A stretch of DNA of 36,269 bases, from the NCBI GenBank assembly GCA_028285405.1, contig JANQPH010000048.1:1-36269 (forward strand). Direction: 5' to 3'. The translations under genes and the position numbers were made by a program. This document shows, piece after piece, positions 22,339 through 31,397 of the stretch (its first letter is position 1; each line of letters starts with the position of its first letter). Origin of the DNA: Thermoleophilia bacterium. GTDB lineage: Bacteria > Actinomycetota > Thermoleophilia > Miltoncostaeales > Miltoncostaeaceae. Under the pieces are notes generated by a model that ran no database searches, was not told the DNA's origin, and was given only the letters and a program-made list of their open reading frames with translations.

Positions 22339-22563
22339 ATGGCGGGACGGCGACTCGAGTTCGGGTTCGAAGGTGGAACGGCATTGCGCCTGACGGTGCC
22401 CGACTCGGACGTCGAGCGGCTGGCCGAGGCGGCCGAGGCCGGTGACGGCTGGTTCACCGCCGCGAGCGACGAGGGCGAGTACCGCATGAACGCCGCCAAG
22501 CTCATCTACGTACGGCTCTCCCCCGGCGAGGCTCCCGGCGCCGTCGGCTTCGGCGACGCCTGA
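22339..22563 (+). CDS. Small conserved-looking protein, unknown
   Basis: A 74-residue soluble protein (LEFGFEGGTALRLTVPDSDV then LAEAAEAGDGWFTAASDEG) with an alternating strand/helix pattern ending in MNAAKLIYVRLSPGE. The two-strand, helix, two-strand layout could be a small nucleotide- or RNA-binding fold, but I recognise no family. ATG 22339 is preceded by GGGGGT. It ends 12 bp before ychF and probably shares its transcript. Strong third-position GC supports coding. Confidence 0.65.
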   Translation: MAGRRLEFGFEGGTALRLTVPDSDVERLAEAAEAGDGWFTAASDEGEYRMNAAKLIYVRLSPGEAPGAVGFGDA

Positions 22564-22575
22564 GCCGCACGGCGG

Positions 22576-23652
22576 ATGCAGCTCGGTCTGGTCGGCCTTG
22601 CCAACTCGGGCAAGACGGCGCTCTTCAACCTGCTGACCGGCGCCGACGGCGAGGTCGCCCCATACGCGTACACGACCCGCGAGCCGCTGCGCGGCGCGGC
22701 GAACGTTCCGGATCCCCGGCTCGACGCGATCGCCGACGCCCAGGACATACCGAGGCGCGTGCCGGCGCAGGTCCAGATGGTCGATATCGCCGGCCTCGCG
22801 GCCGGAGCCGGACGTGGTGAGGGCATCGGCGGCGCCGCGCTCGGCCAGCTGCGCGAGACCGACGCGCTCGTGCACGTCCTGCGCGCGTTCGACAACGCCG
22901 AGGTGCCGCATCCGCTCGAGCGACTCGATCCGCTCGGTGACGCCGAGGCCGTCGAGCTGGAGCTGATCGCGGCGGACGCCGCTCAGCTCGAGCGCCGGGC
23001 CGAGCGGGTCGCCAAGTCGGCCAAGAGCGGGGACGCCGAGGCGTTGTCCGAGGCGGCGGACCTCGAGGTGATCTCGGCCACGCTCGAGGACGGCCGCCCT
23101 GCACGGCTGGCCGAGACCGAGTCGGCGCGGGCGCGGGCCTCCGAGATGTGGCTCCTGAGCGCCAAGCCGATGCTGTACGTCGCAAACGTGGACGAGCCGG
23201 GCCCGGTGCCCTCCGGAATCGAGGAGCACGCCGCCGCGTCCGAGGCGCAGGCCTTCAGCCTTCCCGTCGGGATCGAGCTGGAGCTGGCCGGCCTCGATCC
23301 GCAGGAGGCGAGCGAGCTCGCCGCCGAGCTCGAGCTCGGCGACACCCGCGGCGCGCCGGCGCTGGTGGAGGCCTGCTACCGCCTGCTCGATCTGCTCACG
23401 TTCTTCACGGGCTCCGCGCCGCCGGAAGCCCGCGCCTGGCCGATCACGCGCGGCACGACCGCCGACAGGGCGGCGGGGAAGATCCACACGGACATGGAGC
23501 GGGGCTTCATCCGCGCGGAGGTCGTCCCCTGGGACCAGCTCGTCGAGGCCGGATCCTTCGCGAAGGCGCGCGAGGTCGCGGCGGTGCGCATGGAGGGCAA
23601 GGACTACGTCGTCCAAGAGGGCGACGTCATGCAGATCCGCTTCAACGTGTAG
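22576..23652 (+). CDS. ychF: YchF/OLA1-type P-loop ATPase
   Basis: The 358-residue protein has YchF architecture: P-loop domain with G1 GLANSGKT (7-14), G3 DIAGLAAGAGRGEG, and the modified G4 NVDEPG that makes the family prefer ATP over GTP; a helical insert (about 120-190); and a C-terminal TGS domain (PEARAWPITRGTTADRAAGK to KDYVVQEGDVMQIRFNV). The G1 differs from the usual GLPNVGKS by Ala9 and Thr14. YchF binds ribosomes and affects stress responses; the exact role is unsettled. The C terminus FNV is intact. Confidence 0.95.
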   Translation: MQLGLVGLANSGKTALFNLLTGADGEVAPYAYTTREPLRGAANVPDPRLDAIADAQDIPRRVPAQVQMVDIAGLAAGAGRGEGIGGAALGQLRETDALVHVLRAFDNAEVPHPLERLDPLGDAEAVELELIAADAAQLERRAERVAKSAKSGDAEALSEAADLEVISATLEDGRPARLAETESARARASEMWLLSAKPMLYVANVDEPGPVPSGIEEHAAASEAQAFSLPVGIELELAGLDPQEASELAAELELGDTRGAPALVEACYRLLDLLTFFTGSAPPEARAWPITRGTTADRAAGKIHTDMERGFIRAEVVPWDQLVEAGSFAKAREVAAVRMEGKDYVVQEGDVMQIRFNV

Positions 23653-23743
23653 CGACGGCCGTGCCCGTCGTCGCGGTTGACGGATGACGGCGACTCCGTT
23701 GCGCGACGAAACACGCCTTGCCGACCACGGCCGGACAGGGCGA

Positions 23744-23749
23744 TATCGT
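23744..23749 (+). promoter_or_regulatory. -10 box TATCGT, leaderless type
   Basis: TATCGT ends 8 nt before GTG 23758 of the deacetylase gene, with no ribosome-binding site between. This supports GTG 23758 over the upstream in-frame ATG 23683. Confidence 0.4.
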
Positions 23750-23757
23750 GGCTTTCT

Positions 23758-25068
23758 GTGAGTCTTGCGCCCCTCGCAGCGCCTGCGTCACCCCTCGTCC
23801 GCCGCCTCGGGATCGCGGGCGTCTTCGCAAGCGCGCTCCTGGTCGGCGCAACGCTCCCGGCGGTCGCCTCGACGGCGGACGTCAACCCCACCAAGCGCGG
23901 CGTGGTCGTGCGGACCACACTCGAGCAGCCGGCCGTCGTGCAGCTCGAGGTCAAGAACGCCCGCGGGACCGTCATCGCGCTGACCCCGCCCAAGGCGCTC
24001 GGCGCGGGGGCCCGCGGGCTCCGCTGGAACGGTCGTCGCGGACCATCGTCGGCCGGGGCCCGAGTCCCCGATGGCGTCTACCGGATGCGGCTGCTCCCCG
24101 AGGAGGGGTCCCCGATCTCGGTCGACCCCATCGTGATCCGGGTGGACTCGCGCAAGCCGAAGGTGACCGCGCGCGTCGCCACCCGCAACCTGACGCTGCC
24201 GCCCTCCACCCCGAAGCTGTCGGCCACGGTTCGCGACGCGACGAAGGCGGCCCAGGTCAGGGTCCTCGCGACGCCGGTCCGAGGACGCGCCCTGCGCGGC
24301 GCCTGGTCGCGCTCGGTCTCGACACCCCGGCTGCCCAAGGCGATGGCCTCCGGGCGGCGCACCGGGGTCTTCGTCGTACGCGTCGAGGCTCGCGACGCCG
24401 CCGGCAACATCGGCACGAGCCGACCCGTCACGCTGAGGGTCCCGCCGCCGCCCGGCCCGGCGCGGGTCGTGCGGAGGGCGTCCACGAGAAAGCCCTGGGT
24501 CACGCTCGCCTTCGACGACGGGCTCCACCCGTCGGCCATGTCGAGCATCATCTCCACGCTTCGCAACTACGACATGGGCGCGACCTTCTGCCTGAACGGC
24601 GTCTACTCGGGACGCTGGGGCTCGGCCCTGCGCGCGCAGATGGCTCTGGCCGTCGCCGACGGGGTCATCGACCTGTGCAGCCACGGGTACAGCCACCGCA
24701 CGGGCACGGGCACCGGCCTGTCCGAGGCCCGATCCGATCTGGGGCGCAACGTGATCGTCGACCGGGCGGTCGGGACGAGCAGCACACCGTTCTACCGGCC
24801 CCCGTTCGGGCGGCTGAGCCCGGGGCTCCAGACGGCGGCCGGCGAGCTCGGGTACCGAACGATCCTGATGTGGGACATCGACCCCAGCGACTACCTCGCG
24901 TCCTCGTCGGGCGCGGTCACGTCCCACGTCGTCTCCCGCGCGCGGCGCGGGTCGATCGTAGTGCTCCACGCCCAGCCGCTGACCGCGGCGGCGCTGCCCG
25001 GGATGCTTCGGGGACTTCGCGCCAAGGGCTTGCGGGCGGTGCCGGCCGGGCAGCTCCTCGGAACCTGA
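23758..25068 (+). CDS. Secreted polysaccharide deacetylase with FlgD-Ig domain
   Basis: A 436-residue exported enzyme. The signal peptide (LVRRLGIAGVFASALLVGAT, cleavage after AVAS near residue 39) is followed by a FlgD-like Ig domain with WNGRRG and VPDGVYRMRL (about 47-125), an Ig-like second module to about 240, and a NodB-type domain from about 270. Metal and catalytic marks are TLAFDDG, CSHGYSHRTG (two His), RPPFG and the final VLHAQ. Probable substrate is cell-wall glycan or an exopolysaccharide. GTG 23758 is supported by the -10 box; an upstream start would add unrelated residues. A strong hairpin follows. Confidence 0.87.
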   Translation: MSLAPLAAPASPLVRRLGIAGVFASALLVGATLPAVASTADVNPTKRGVVVRTTLEQPAVVQLEVKNARGTVIALTPPKALGAGARGLRWNGRRGPSSAGARVPDGVYRMRLLPEEGSPISVDPIVIRVDSRKPKVTARVATRNLTLPPSTPKLSATVRDATKAAQVRVLATPVRGRALRGAWSRSVSTPRLPKAMASGRRTGVFVVRVEARDAAGNIGTSRPVTLRVPPPPGPARVVRRASTRKPWVTLAFDDGLHPSAMSSIISTLRNYDMGATFCLNGVYSGRWGSALRAQMALAVADGVIDLCSHGYSHRTGTGTGLSEARSDLGRNVIVDRAVGTSSTPFYRPPFGRLSPGLQTAAGELGYRTILMWDIDPSDYLASSSGAVTSHVVSRARRGSIVVLHAQPLTAAALPGMLRGLRAKGLRAVPAGQLLGT

Positions 25069-25109
25069 GCCTCCCCGAGGTCGGCTGGACCGCCGAGTGA
25101 TGCGGCCGC

Positions 25110-25142
25110 GGTGTGGGGGCTGCACCTGGCAGCCCCCACACC
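25110..25142. terminator. Terminator hairpin, 14-bp perfect stem
   Basis: GGTGTGGGGGCTGC (25110-25123) pairs with 25129-25142 around a 5-nt loop, in the 81 bp between converging genes. It has the same design (14 bp, no T-run) as the hairpin at 20755. Confidence 0.75.
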
Positions 25143-25149
25143 CCGACAC

Positions 25150-27639
25150 CTAGTCGGCCGTCACCGCTCGCAGGACGTCGAGCTTGGCGGCCCGACGCGC
25201 CGGCCACACGGCCGCCAGCACCCCCGCCAGGGCAGCGATGGCGGCAAAGAGCCCCAGCTGCGCCCACGGAATCTGGACGACCTCGATGATCGGCGTCTCG
25301 TTCGAGATCACGACACCCAGGACCGTCCCGAGCGCGAGACCCAGCAGCGCGCCGATGAGCGAGATCAGGACCGACTCGGCCCGGATCATCCGCTTCGCCT
25401 GACGGCCGGTGAGCCCGACCGCCCGCAGGAGGCCGATCTCCCTGGTGCGCTCGAGCACCGAGAGCGACAGGGTGTTGATGATCCCGATCACCGCGATCAG
25501 GCCCGTGAGGGCGAGCAGCGCGTAGATCAGGTTCAGCACCTGGTCGACCTCGGCCCGCAGGTCCGCGACGAACTCGTCCCGGTCCTGCACCAGCACCCCC
25601 GGGAAGTCCCCGACGTCGGCCTCGAGCGTCTCGGCCAGGACCGCCGGGTCGGTCCCCTCCGGGCCCGCGGCGACCATGAACACCGGCACCGCGTCAGGAT
25701 CGAGCCGGGGCAGATCGGCGGTGTGGATGACCGCGTTTCCGAGGATCTGGTCGTCGATCAGCGCATCGACCCGAGCCTGCAGCTGCCCGCCCGGCGTGGT
25801 CATCGGCAGCGTGTCACCGACCTCGAGACCGAGATCGTCGGCGAGACCCTCGTCGAGCAGGACCCCGCCCGGCGCCAGGTCCGTCACCGCTCCGTCCGCG
25901 ACCGGCGCGTCGTACACCTCGGCGAACGCGACCGGGTCGATGGAGACCAGATCACGCGTCTTCTCGCCGTCGCTCCACTGCGAGAAGCTGGCGACGCCGA
26001 CGGCGGTCACGTCCGGGTTCGCGGCGATGCGCTGGTCCACGCCCGCCGGGAGTCCCTCGAACCCGTCCTCGTCCGGCGAGATGATGACGTCGCCGAGCAG
26101 ACGGCTGTCCACCTGGTTCGTCAGCGTCTCCTTGGCCGACGCCGCGAACACGGCCGCGACCGAGACGACCGCGAGGCCGATCATGAGCGCGGCGGCTGTC
26201 GCAGCCGTCCGCCTCGGCTCCCGGGCGGTGTTGTCCCGACCAAGCTGGCCCGGCACGCCGAGGAACCGCAGCGGCGCGCCGAGCACCCGGGAGGCCACGG
26301 GCACGAGGGTCGGAGCCAGGAACGCCGCCGCACCGACGATCGCGAGCGAGCCCGCGCCGATCAGGATGAGCGACGTGCGTGCGCCCGGCACCGGGCCGGC
26401 GGCGTACAGCGCCCCGGCACCGAGGGCCGCGAGCACCAGCCCGACAACCGTCCCGCGCCAGCCGGATCGCCGGGGCGAGCCCGCGTCGTCCCGGAGCGCC
26501 GCGACCGGTGCCACCTTGCTGACCCGCCGCGCCGGAAGGGTGGCGGCGGCGAGCGTGACACCCATCCCGACGACGACCGCCACGATGATGGTTCGCATCG
26601 AGAGCACAGTCTCGGAGGTCGGAATCTCATCACCGAAGAGCCCGATCAGCTCCTCCAGCCCGACCGCGAGACCCAAGCCGGCGACGACGCCCACCACCGA
26701 GGCGACGAGCCCGACCAGCATGGCCTCACCGATGAGCATCCGTCGGATCTGACCAGCGCGCGCGCCCACGGCCCGAAGCAGCGCGAGCTGACGCCGGCGC
26801 TGGGCGAAAGTGATCGAGAACGTGTTGAAGACGATGAAGGACCCGACGAGGACGGCGACGACCGCGAACGCGAGCAGGGCGTTTCCGAGCACGTTCACCG
26901 TGTCCTGGACCTGCTCACGATCGGCGGCGATCGCGGCCTGGCCATCGACGACCTCGAGCCCGGCCGGCAGCTCGGCCGACAGGGCTTCGGTGGCGGCATC
27001 CGGATCGACGCCGGCCTCGAGGGCGACCCCGATCTCGTACACGCCGTCGACATCCAGCGTCGACTGCGCCTCGGGCAGGGTCATGAAGGCGTACGGCAGC
27101 AGGTCGTCGGCGTCCGAGGAGAAGGTCGAGAGTCCGACCACCTCGTAGTCGCGGACGGGCCCGTCGCCGCGCAGGGCAACGGCGTCGCCGACCTCGAGAC
27201 CCTCGTCACCGGCGAGCGTCTTGGTCAGGACAACCTCGTCGGCGTCCGTCGGACCGCGCCCCTCGCTCAGCGAGAACGACGACAGCGCCTCATTGTCGAC
27301 CCAGTTCGAGATCCCGATGCCGGTCGCGTCCCCGTCGACCAGGAGCGCACCGGCGCCCTCGAGCCTCGGAGCCGCGTCGCTCACACCGTCGACAGCCTGG
27401 ACCTCGGCCACGGTGTCGAGCGCGAATATCGGTCGATCCCCGGTCGGACCCTCGACGGATCGGACCACGAGATCGTTCGCACCAGCTGCATCGTCGAAGA
27501 TCTTGTCCACGGACGCGCGCAGCGAGTCCGCCAGGACGAACGAGCCGGTCACGAACGCGACCCCCAGCACGATCGAGAGCGCGGTGAGGGCAAAGCGCAG
27601 CTTCGTCGCTGCGAGGTTGCGAAGCGCGACCCGCATCAT
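25150..27639 (-). CDS. ABC transporter permease, duplicated FtsX/MacB type
   Basis: An 829-residue membrane protein made of two permease units. Each begins with a membrane helix (LTALSIVLGVAFVTGSFVLA near residue 20; AAALMIGLAVVSVAAVFAAS near 480) and a large outer domain, then three-helix FtsX modules (about 255-400 and 705-829). The second ends in WPARRAAKLDVLRAV, the usual FtsX tail. The coupling motif LLRAVGARAGQIRRML is repeated as LLRAVGLTGRQAKRMI. ATG 27639 overlaps the ATPase stop (ATGA). The type often exports lipids, peptides or antibiotics, or senses them; the adjacent two-component system suggests stress response, by inference. Confidence 0.92.
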   Translation of the reverse strand: MMRVALRNLAATKLRFALTALSIVLGVAFVTGSFVLADSLRASVDKIFDDAAGANDLVVRSVEGPTGDRPIFALDTVAEVQAVDGVSDAAPRLEGAGALLVDGDATGIGISNWVDNEALSSFSLSEGRGPTDADEVVLTKTLAGDEGLEVGDAVALRGDGPVRDYEVVGLSTFSSDADDLLPYAFMTLPEAQSTLDVDGVYEIGVALEAGVDPDAATEALSAELPAGLEVVDGQAAIAADREQVQDTVNVLGNALLAFAVVAVLVGSFIVFNTFSITFAQRRRQLALLRAVGARAGQIRRMLIGEAMLVGLVASVVGVVAGLGLAVGLEELIGLFGDEIPTSETVLSMRTIIVAVVVGMGVTLAAATLPARRVSKVAPVAALRDDAGSPRRSGWRGTVVGLVLAALGAGALYAAGPVPGARTSLILIGAGSLAIVGAAAFLAPTLVPVASRVLGAPLRFLGVPGQLGRDNTAREPRRTAATAAALMIGLAVVSVAAVFAASAKETLTNQVDSRLLGDVIISPDEDGFEGLPAGVDQRIAANPDVTAVGVASFSQWSDGEKTRDLVSIDPVAFAEVYDAPVADGAVTDLAPGGVLLDEGLADDLGLEVGDTLPMTTPGGQLQARVDALIDDQILGNAVIHTADLPRLDPDAVPVFMVAAGPEGTDPAVLAETLEADVGDFPGVLVQDRDEFVADLRAEVDQVLNLIYALLALTGLIAVIGIINTLSLSVLERTREIGLLRAVGLTGRQAKRMIRAESVLISLIGALLGLALGTVLGVVISNETPIIEVVQIPWAQLGLFAAIAALAGVLAAVWPARRAAKLDVLRAVTAD

Positions 27640-28403
27640 GCCGGGCCGCCGATCGTCTTCATGCGATCGAGGACCGCCTCGGCGGTCGGCCCGACGATCT
27701 CTCCGTCGATGCGCCCGTCGCCGAGGAACACGACGCGGTCCGCGTACGACGCCGCGTTCGGGTCGTGGGTGACCATCACGACGGTCTGCTCCATCTCGCG
27801 CACCGCGCGGCGGAGGAAGTCGAGCAGCGCGGCGCCCGAACGAGAATCGAGCGCCCCGGTCGGCTCGTCGGCGAAGATCGCCTCGGGCCGCGTGGCGAGG
27901 GCGCGCGCGACCGCGACGCGCTGCTGCTGGCCCCCGGAGAGCTCGGTGGGGCGATGGCTCATGCGATCCGCCAAACCGAGCGCGCCGACCACCTCGCGAG
28001 TCCATTGCTTGTCGGGCCGGCGCCGGGCGATCCGGGACGGCAGCTCCACGTTCTCGCGGGCGGTGAGCGTCGGGATCAGGTTGAACGCCTGAAAGACGAA
28101 CCCGACCCGGTCACGGCGGACCTTGGTCCGCTCGCGCTCGGACAGCCCCGTCAGCTCGATGTCGCCGAGCCAGGCCTCGCCCTCGGTGAGGACGTCGAGG
28201 CCGGCGAGGCAGTGCATCAGCGTGGACTTGCCCGAGCCGGAGGGGCCCATGATGGCCGTGAAGCGCCCGGCCTCGAAGTCGACGTCGACTCCGTCGAGCG
28301 CCCGCACCTCACCGGCTCCCCCGCCGTAGATCTTCGTTGCGCCCCGAGCGCGCGCCGCGACTCGCGTCGCTCGCTCGGCCTCGGGTGCTTCCAGCGTGCT
28401 CAT
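27636..28403 (-). CDS. ABC transporter ATP-binding protein (MacB/LolD type)
   Basis: A 255-residue ATPase. Walker A GPSGSGKST, Q-loop FQAFNLIPTLT, signature LSGGQQQRVAVARAL, Walker B AIFADEPTGALD, and H-loop VTHD are all intact. It energises the duplicated FtsX permease encoded immediately after it. ATG 28403 is chosen because GGAAGGGG lies about 7 nt upstream; ATG 28409 would leave no spacing. A perfect palindrome, GTGACGTCAC (28427-28436), sits upstream and may be a regulator site. The genes of a two-component pair lie upstream on the same strand. Confidence 0.95.
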   Translation of the reverse strand: MSTLEAPEAERATRVAARARGATKIYGGGAGEVRALDGVDVDFEAGRFTAIMGPSGSGKSTLMHCLAGLDVLTEGEAWLGDIELTGLSERERTKVRRDRVGFVFQAFNLIPTLTARENVELPSRIARRRPDKQWTREVVGALGLADRMSHRPTELSGGQQQRVAVARALATRPEAIFADEPTGALDSRSGAALLDFLRRAVREMEQTVVMVTHDPNAASYADRVVFLGDGRIDGEIVGPTAEAVLDRMKTIGGPA

Positions 28404-28426
28404 CGACATCCCCTTCCGTGGACGTG

Positions 28427-28436
28427 GTGACGTCAC
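28427..28436. promoter_or_regulatory. GTGACGTCAC palindrome upstream of the ABC genes
   Basis: A 10-bp perfect palindrome 24 bp upstream of the ABC ATPase start. The neighbouring NarL-type regulator, which binds as a dimer, is a possible ligand. No -10 box is evident. Confidence 0.25.
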
Positions 28437-28524
28437 GGAATCTCGCCCGGGGAGCGGTGATTCGCGTCGGTCGAGCCGACGATCCCGCCTCGGGCGAGCG
28501 GATGAACCTCGCCGTCGAGGCGTC

Positions 28525-29205
28525 CTACTCGGGTGGGACCTCGGATCCGGGCGCGACGACTCCGCGCTCGTACGCGAAGACGACGGCCTGCACCCGATCC
28601 CGCAGGTCCAGCTTCCTCAGCACTCGCGAGACATGCGTCTTGACCGTCGTCTCGCCGACGACCAGCTCCGCGGCGATCTCGGCGTTCGACAGACCGCGTG
28701 CGACGAGCCTCAGGATCTCGGTCTCACGCTCGGTCAGCTCCTCGAGCTGCGGGGCGGCCGCCGGCTCCTCCGGACGCCTGCGCGCGGCGAACTCCGACAG
28801 CAGCCGGCGCGTCACCGAGGGCGCGAGCAGCGCCTCGCCGCCGGCGACGACCCGAATGGCCTCGACGAAGTCGTCCAGGTTCGTGTCCTTGAGCAGGAAC
28901 CCGCTCGCGCCGGCGCGCAGCGCCTCGTAGATGTACTCGTCGATCTCGTAGGTCGTGAGCACGAGCACCTTGGGTGGATCGGTCTCGAGGCTGAGCGCGC
29001 GCGTCGCCTCGACGCCGTCCATCTCGGGCATCCGGATGTCCATCACGACCACGTCGGGCCTCAGCGAGGCCGCGGCCTCGAGCGCCTCGCGTCCGTTCGC
29101 CGCGTGGCCGACGACGCTGATGTCCTCCTGGGCGTCCAGCACCATCGAGAAGCCGGCGCGCACGAGCTCCTGGTCGTCGACGAGGAGGACTCGGATCGGG
29201 TTCAC
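28525..29205 (-). CDS. NarL/LuxR-family response regulator
   Basis: A 226-residue regulator. Receiver: Asp10/Asp11, phospho-acceptor Asp56 (VVVMDIRMPEMDG) and Lys106 (FLLKDT). Output: LuxR-type HTH (LTERETEILRLVARGLSNAEIAAELVVGETTVKTHVSRVLRKL, about 155-195 in pieces). GTG 29205 overlaps the stop of the histidine kinase (GTGA), so the two are a cognate pair. The downstream ABC transporter genes are the nearest candidate target, separated by about 120 bp. Confidence 0.95.
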   Translation of the reverse strand: MNPIRVLLVDDQELVRAGFSMVLDAQEDISVVGHAANGREALEAAASLRPDVVVMDIRMPEMDGVEATRALSLETDPPKVLVLTTYEIDEYIYEALRAGASGFLLKDTNLDDFVEAIRVVAGGEALLAPSVTRRLLSEFAARRRPEEPAAAPQLEELTERETEILRLVARGLSNAEIAAELVVGETTVKTHVSRVLRKLDLRDRVQAVVFAYERGVVAPGSEVPPE

Positions 29206-30383
29206 GGCACGTTCTCCTCGGTCGGGATCACCGCCTGCGTCGAGTAGCCACCACCGAGCCTCGGCCCCGAGCTGAGCTGCCCGCCAAGCGTCGCCGCACG
29301 CTCTCGCATGCCGATGATGCCGTGACCGGCATCATCGCCCACCGAGCCGTCGCCGTTGGCGGCCGCGCCCCGGCCGTCGTCCTCGACCGCGACCTCGACA
29401 CGATCACTCCAGTAGCTGAGCCGCACGGTCGCGCTGGCACCGGGCCCGGCGTGCTTTCGCACGTTGGTCAGCGCCTCCTGGACGATCCGAAAGAGCGCGA
29501 GGTCGACCCCCCCGGGGAGCTCTCTGGGCTCGCCGATGACCTCGAGGGTGGTCGGCACGCCGGCGCTCTCGGAATCCTGCACCAGCTCGCCGAGCTCCTC
29601 GGTGCCGGGCTGCGGAGCCCGCTCGTCGTCGGTGCCCCGCAGGCCGCCGAGGACCTGGCGCACCTCCCCGAGCGCGCGCCGACTCGTGCGCTCGATCGCC
29701 TCGAGGGCGTCCCGCGCCGGGGTGTCGCTCGGATCCATCACCCGCTGCGCGGCACCCGCCTGGACGACGATGACGCTGAGGCTGTGCGCGACGATGTCGT
29801 GCAGGTCGCGGGCGATCCGCAGCCGCTCCTCGACGACCTGGTTCTGTGCCGTCAGCTCCCGCTCGCGCTCGGCCCGCTCGGCGCGCTGCTCGAACTCGGT
29901 CGCGCGGAGGCGGTTCTCGCGCAGGGCCTGCCCGAGCAGGAGCGCGATCAGGCCGAGCGACGCGTTCACGAGGTAGTCGGCCGGCTGGTCCGCCGCGCGC
30001 TCCGCCCAGACCCCGAGCATGAAGAACGCCACGACGATCAGCATCGCGATCGTCGACACCTTGCGGGCGCAGTGCGCGCCGACCGTGAACAGCGCTACCA
30101 GCACGGCGATGGACACGACTTCCCCACCGAAGCCGACCGAGTAGTAGATCAGCACGGCGGTCGACACGACCACCAGGACGGCCAGCGGGTAGCGGCGCCG
30201 CACGGCCAAGGGGAGGGTCGCGAACGCCGTCAGAAAGCCGGATCCCGCGTTCGGGTTGATGAAGTCGTCGTTGTCGGTGATCGACGGCCCGAACTGCAGG
30301 GTCAGGGCGATCGCGCACATGAAGAGCGCGAGCGCGATGTCGAGCACCGTCTGGCTCATGACGAAGCGGCCGATCCTGCTCAC
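29202..30383 (-). CDS. HisKA_3 sensor histidine kinase
   Basis: A 393-residue membrane kinase of the NarX/DesK-like group. Four to five hydrophobic helices (about 12-32, 50-62, 68-105, 112-127, 137-152) form a short sensor without a large outer domain. A coiled coil (about 155-185) leads to the HisKA_3 box ERLRIARDLHDIVAHSLS with His195, then the HATPase_c with N-box FRIVQEALTNVRKHA and EDDGRG. GTG 30383 is the longest start; ATG 30359 is possible. The sensor type suggests a signal within the membrane, as in cell-envelope stress systems paired with ABC transporters. Confidence 0.93.
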   Translation of the reverse strand: MSRIGRFVMSQTVLDIALALFMCAIALTLQFGPSITDNDDFINPNAGSGFLTAFATLPLAVRRRYPLAVLVVVSTAVLIYYSVGFGGEVVSIAVLVALFTVGAHCARKVSTIAMLIVVAFFMLGVWAERAADQPADYLVNASLGLIALLLGQALRENRLRATEFEQRAERAERERELTAQNQVVEERLRIARDLHDIVAHSLSVIVVQAGAAQRVMDPSDTPARDALEAIERTSRRALGEVRQVLGGLRGTDDERAPQPGTEELGELVQDSESAGVPTTLEVIGEPRELPGGVDLALFRIVQEALTNVRKHAGPGASATVRLSYWSDRVEVAVEDDGRGAAANGDGSVGDDAGHGIIGMRERAATLGGQLSSGPRLGGGYSTQAVIPTEENVP

Positions 30384-30508
30384 GAAGCCGAACGTACTTC
30401 ACGGCTCGGGCGAGTGCGTCATCCACGCGGACGAGGGGGTCCTCCTCCCGAATGACCCCGGGCATCGAGTGCGCGCCGGGACGGCCCCGACGGCCCGGTC
30501 GATCTCGG

Positions 30509-31318
30509 CTAGCCCGCCGGGCCGGACGGCGCGCCGGCGCTCGCTCGGCAGAGATCGGCCAGCGACCTCCGCAGCTCGCCCAGACGGTTGCTCTCGGCGT
30601 CGAACGCGCCGACGCCGACGACCTCCGAGACGGCCACCGACTCGGCCACCGTCGAGAAGCACGCCATCGCCTCGGCACCGACCAGCCCCTCGGGCGTGCA
30701 CTCACGCTCGACGACCCCTTCGGCGACCTCGCGCACGAGCCGGCGCGTGATCGAGTCCAGCACACCCGACGCCAGCGGCGGAAAGACGATCGCGTCTCCC
30801 TCGATCCAGCCGATCGAGAAGGTCGGCCCCTCGAGCACGACGCGGTCGTCGGCGCGGATCAGCATGGCGTGGTCCGCGCCCGCCTCCTGGGCCAGCCGCT
30901 CGGCCTGCATGTTGGGCGCATAGGAGAGGGTCTTCGCCTCGTGGAGCAGTGGTGTGACGCGATGCTCGACCGGAGCCAGCCGCCACGGCGTCGAGGTGTC
31001 GGGGAGCGGCTCCTCGCGGATGACGCGCTGCCCGCCGCGCGTGACGATCACCCGCACGGCCGCGTTCGGCTCGACGGTCAGCGCGCTGAACTCGCGCAGC
31101 TCGCGGCTCACCAGCTCCCGATCGACGTCGAGCCGCACCTGCGCGGCGGAGCGCATGAGCCGGTCGAGATGCGCCTCGAGAGTGCGCAGGCCGCGGTCGT
31201 ACTGGCGCAGCCCCTCGAAGACCCCGTCGCCGCGGACCAGTCCGTCGTCGAGCACGAGCGTTCGGTCGGCCGGGTCGACGAGGGCGCCGTCGACCATCAG
31301 TGAGCGCGTCCCGTTCAT
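30509..31318 (-). CDS. Class IV aminotransferase (PLP)
   Basis: A 269-residue member of the branched-chain/D-alanine aminotransferase and aminodeoxychorismate lyase family. Lys129 (HEAKTLSYAPN) is the PLP lysine and Glu163 (VVLEGPTFSIGW) the cofactor glutamate; DDGLVRGDGVFEGLR (24-38) is the N-terminal block. The residues do not separate the branched-chain transaminase from 4-amino-4-deoxychorismate lyase (pabC). ATG 31318 is leaderless: TATCTT lies 6 nt upstream. It may be an independent unit, and is divergent from the small exported peptide. Confidence 0.88.
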   Translation of the reverse strand: MNGTRSLMVDGALVDPADRTLVLDDGLVRGDGVFEGLRQYDRGLRTLEAHLDRLMRSAAQVRLDVDRELVSRELREFSALTVEPNAAVRVIVTRGGQRVIREEPLPDTSTPWRLAPVEHRVTPLLHEAKTLSYAPNMQAERLAQEAGADHAMLIRADDRVVLEGPTFSIGWIEGDAIVFPPLASGVLDSITRRLVREVAEGVVERECTPEGLVGAEAMACFSTVAESVAVSEVVGVGAFDAESNRLGELRRSLADLCRASAGAPSGPAG

Positions 31319-31324
31319 CGGTCG

Positions 31325-31330
31325 AAGATA
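31325..31330 (-). promoter_or_regulatory. -10 box TATCTT, leaderless type
   Basis: TATCTT on the minus strand is followed by 6 nt and ATG 31318, with no Shine-Dalgarno sequence. Confidence 0.45.
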
Positions 31331-31397
31331 GCGCCGCCGCAGGCGATCGCCAGGCGGTCGCGAAACACGACGACAACCGAGAACGCGAGAGGACACC

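Noticed and set aside
23652-23674. Hairpin after ychF as terminator
   Set aside because: Only a 6-bp stem with a long loop; common by chance at this GC content.
23677-23757. Upstream start of the deacetylase (27 extra codons)
   Set aside because: The extension overlaps the -10 box TATCGT and would place unrelated residues before the signal peptide.
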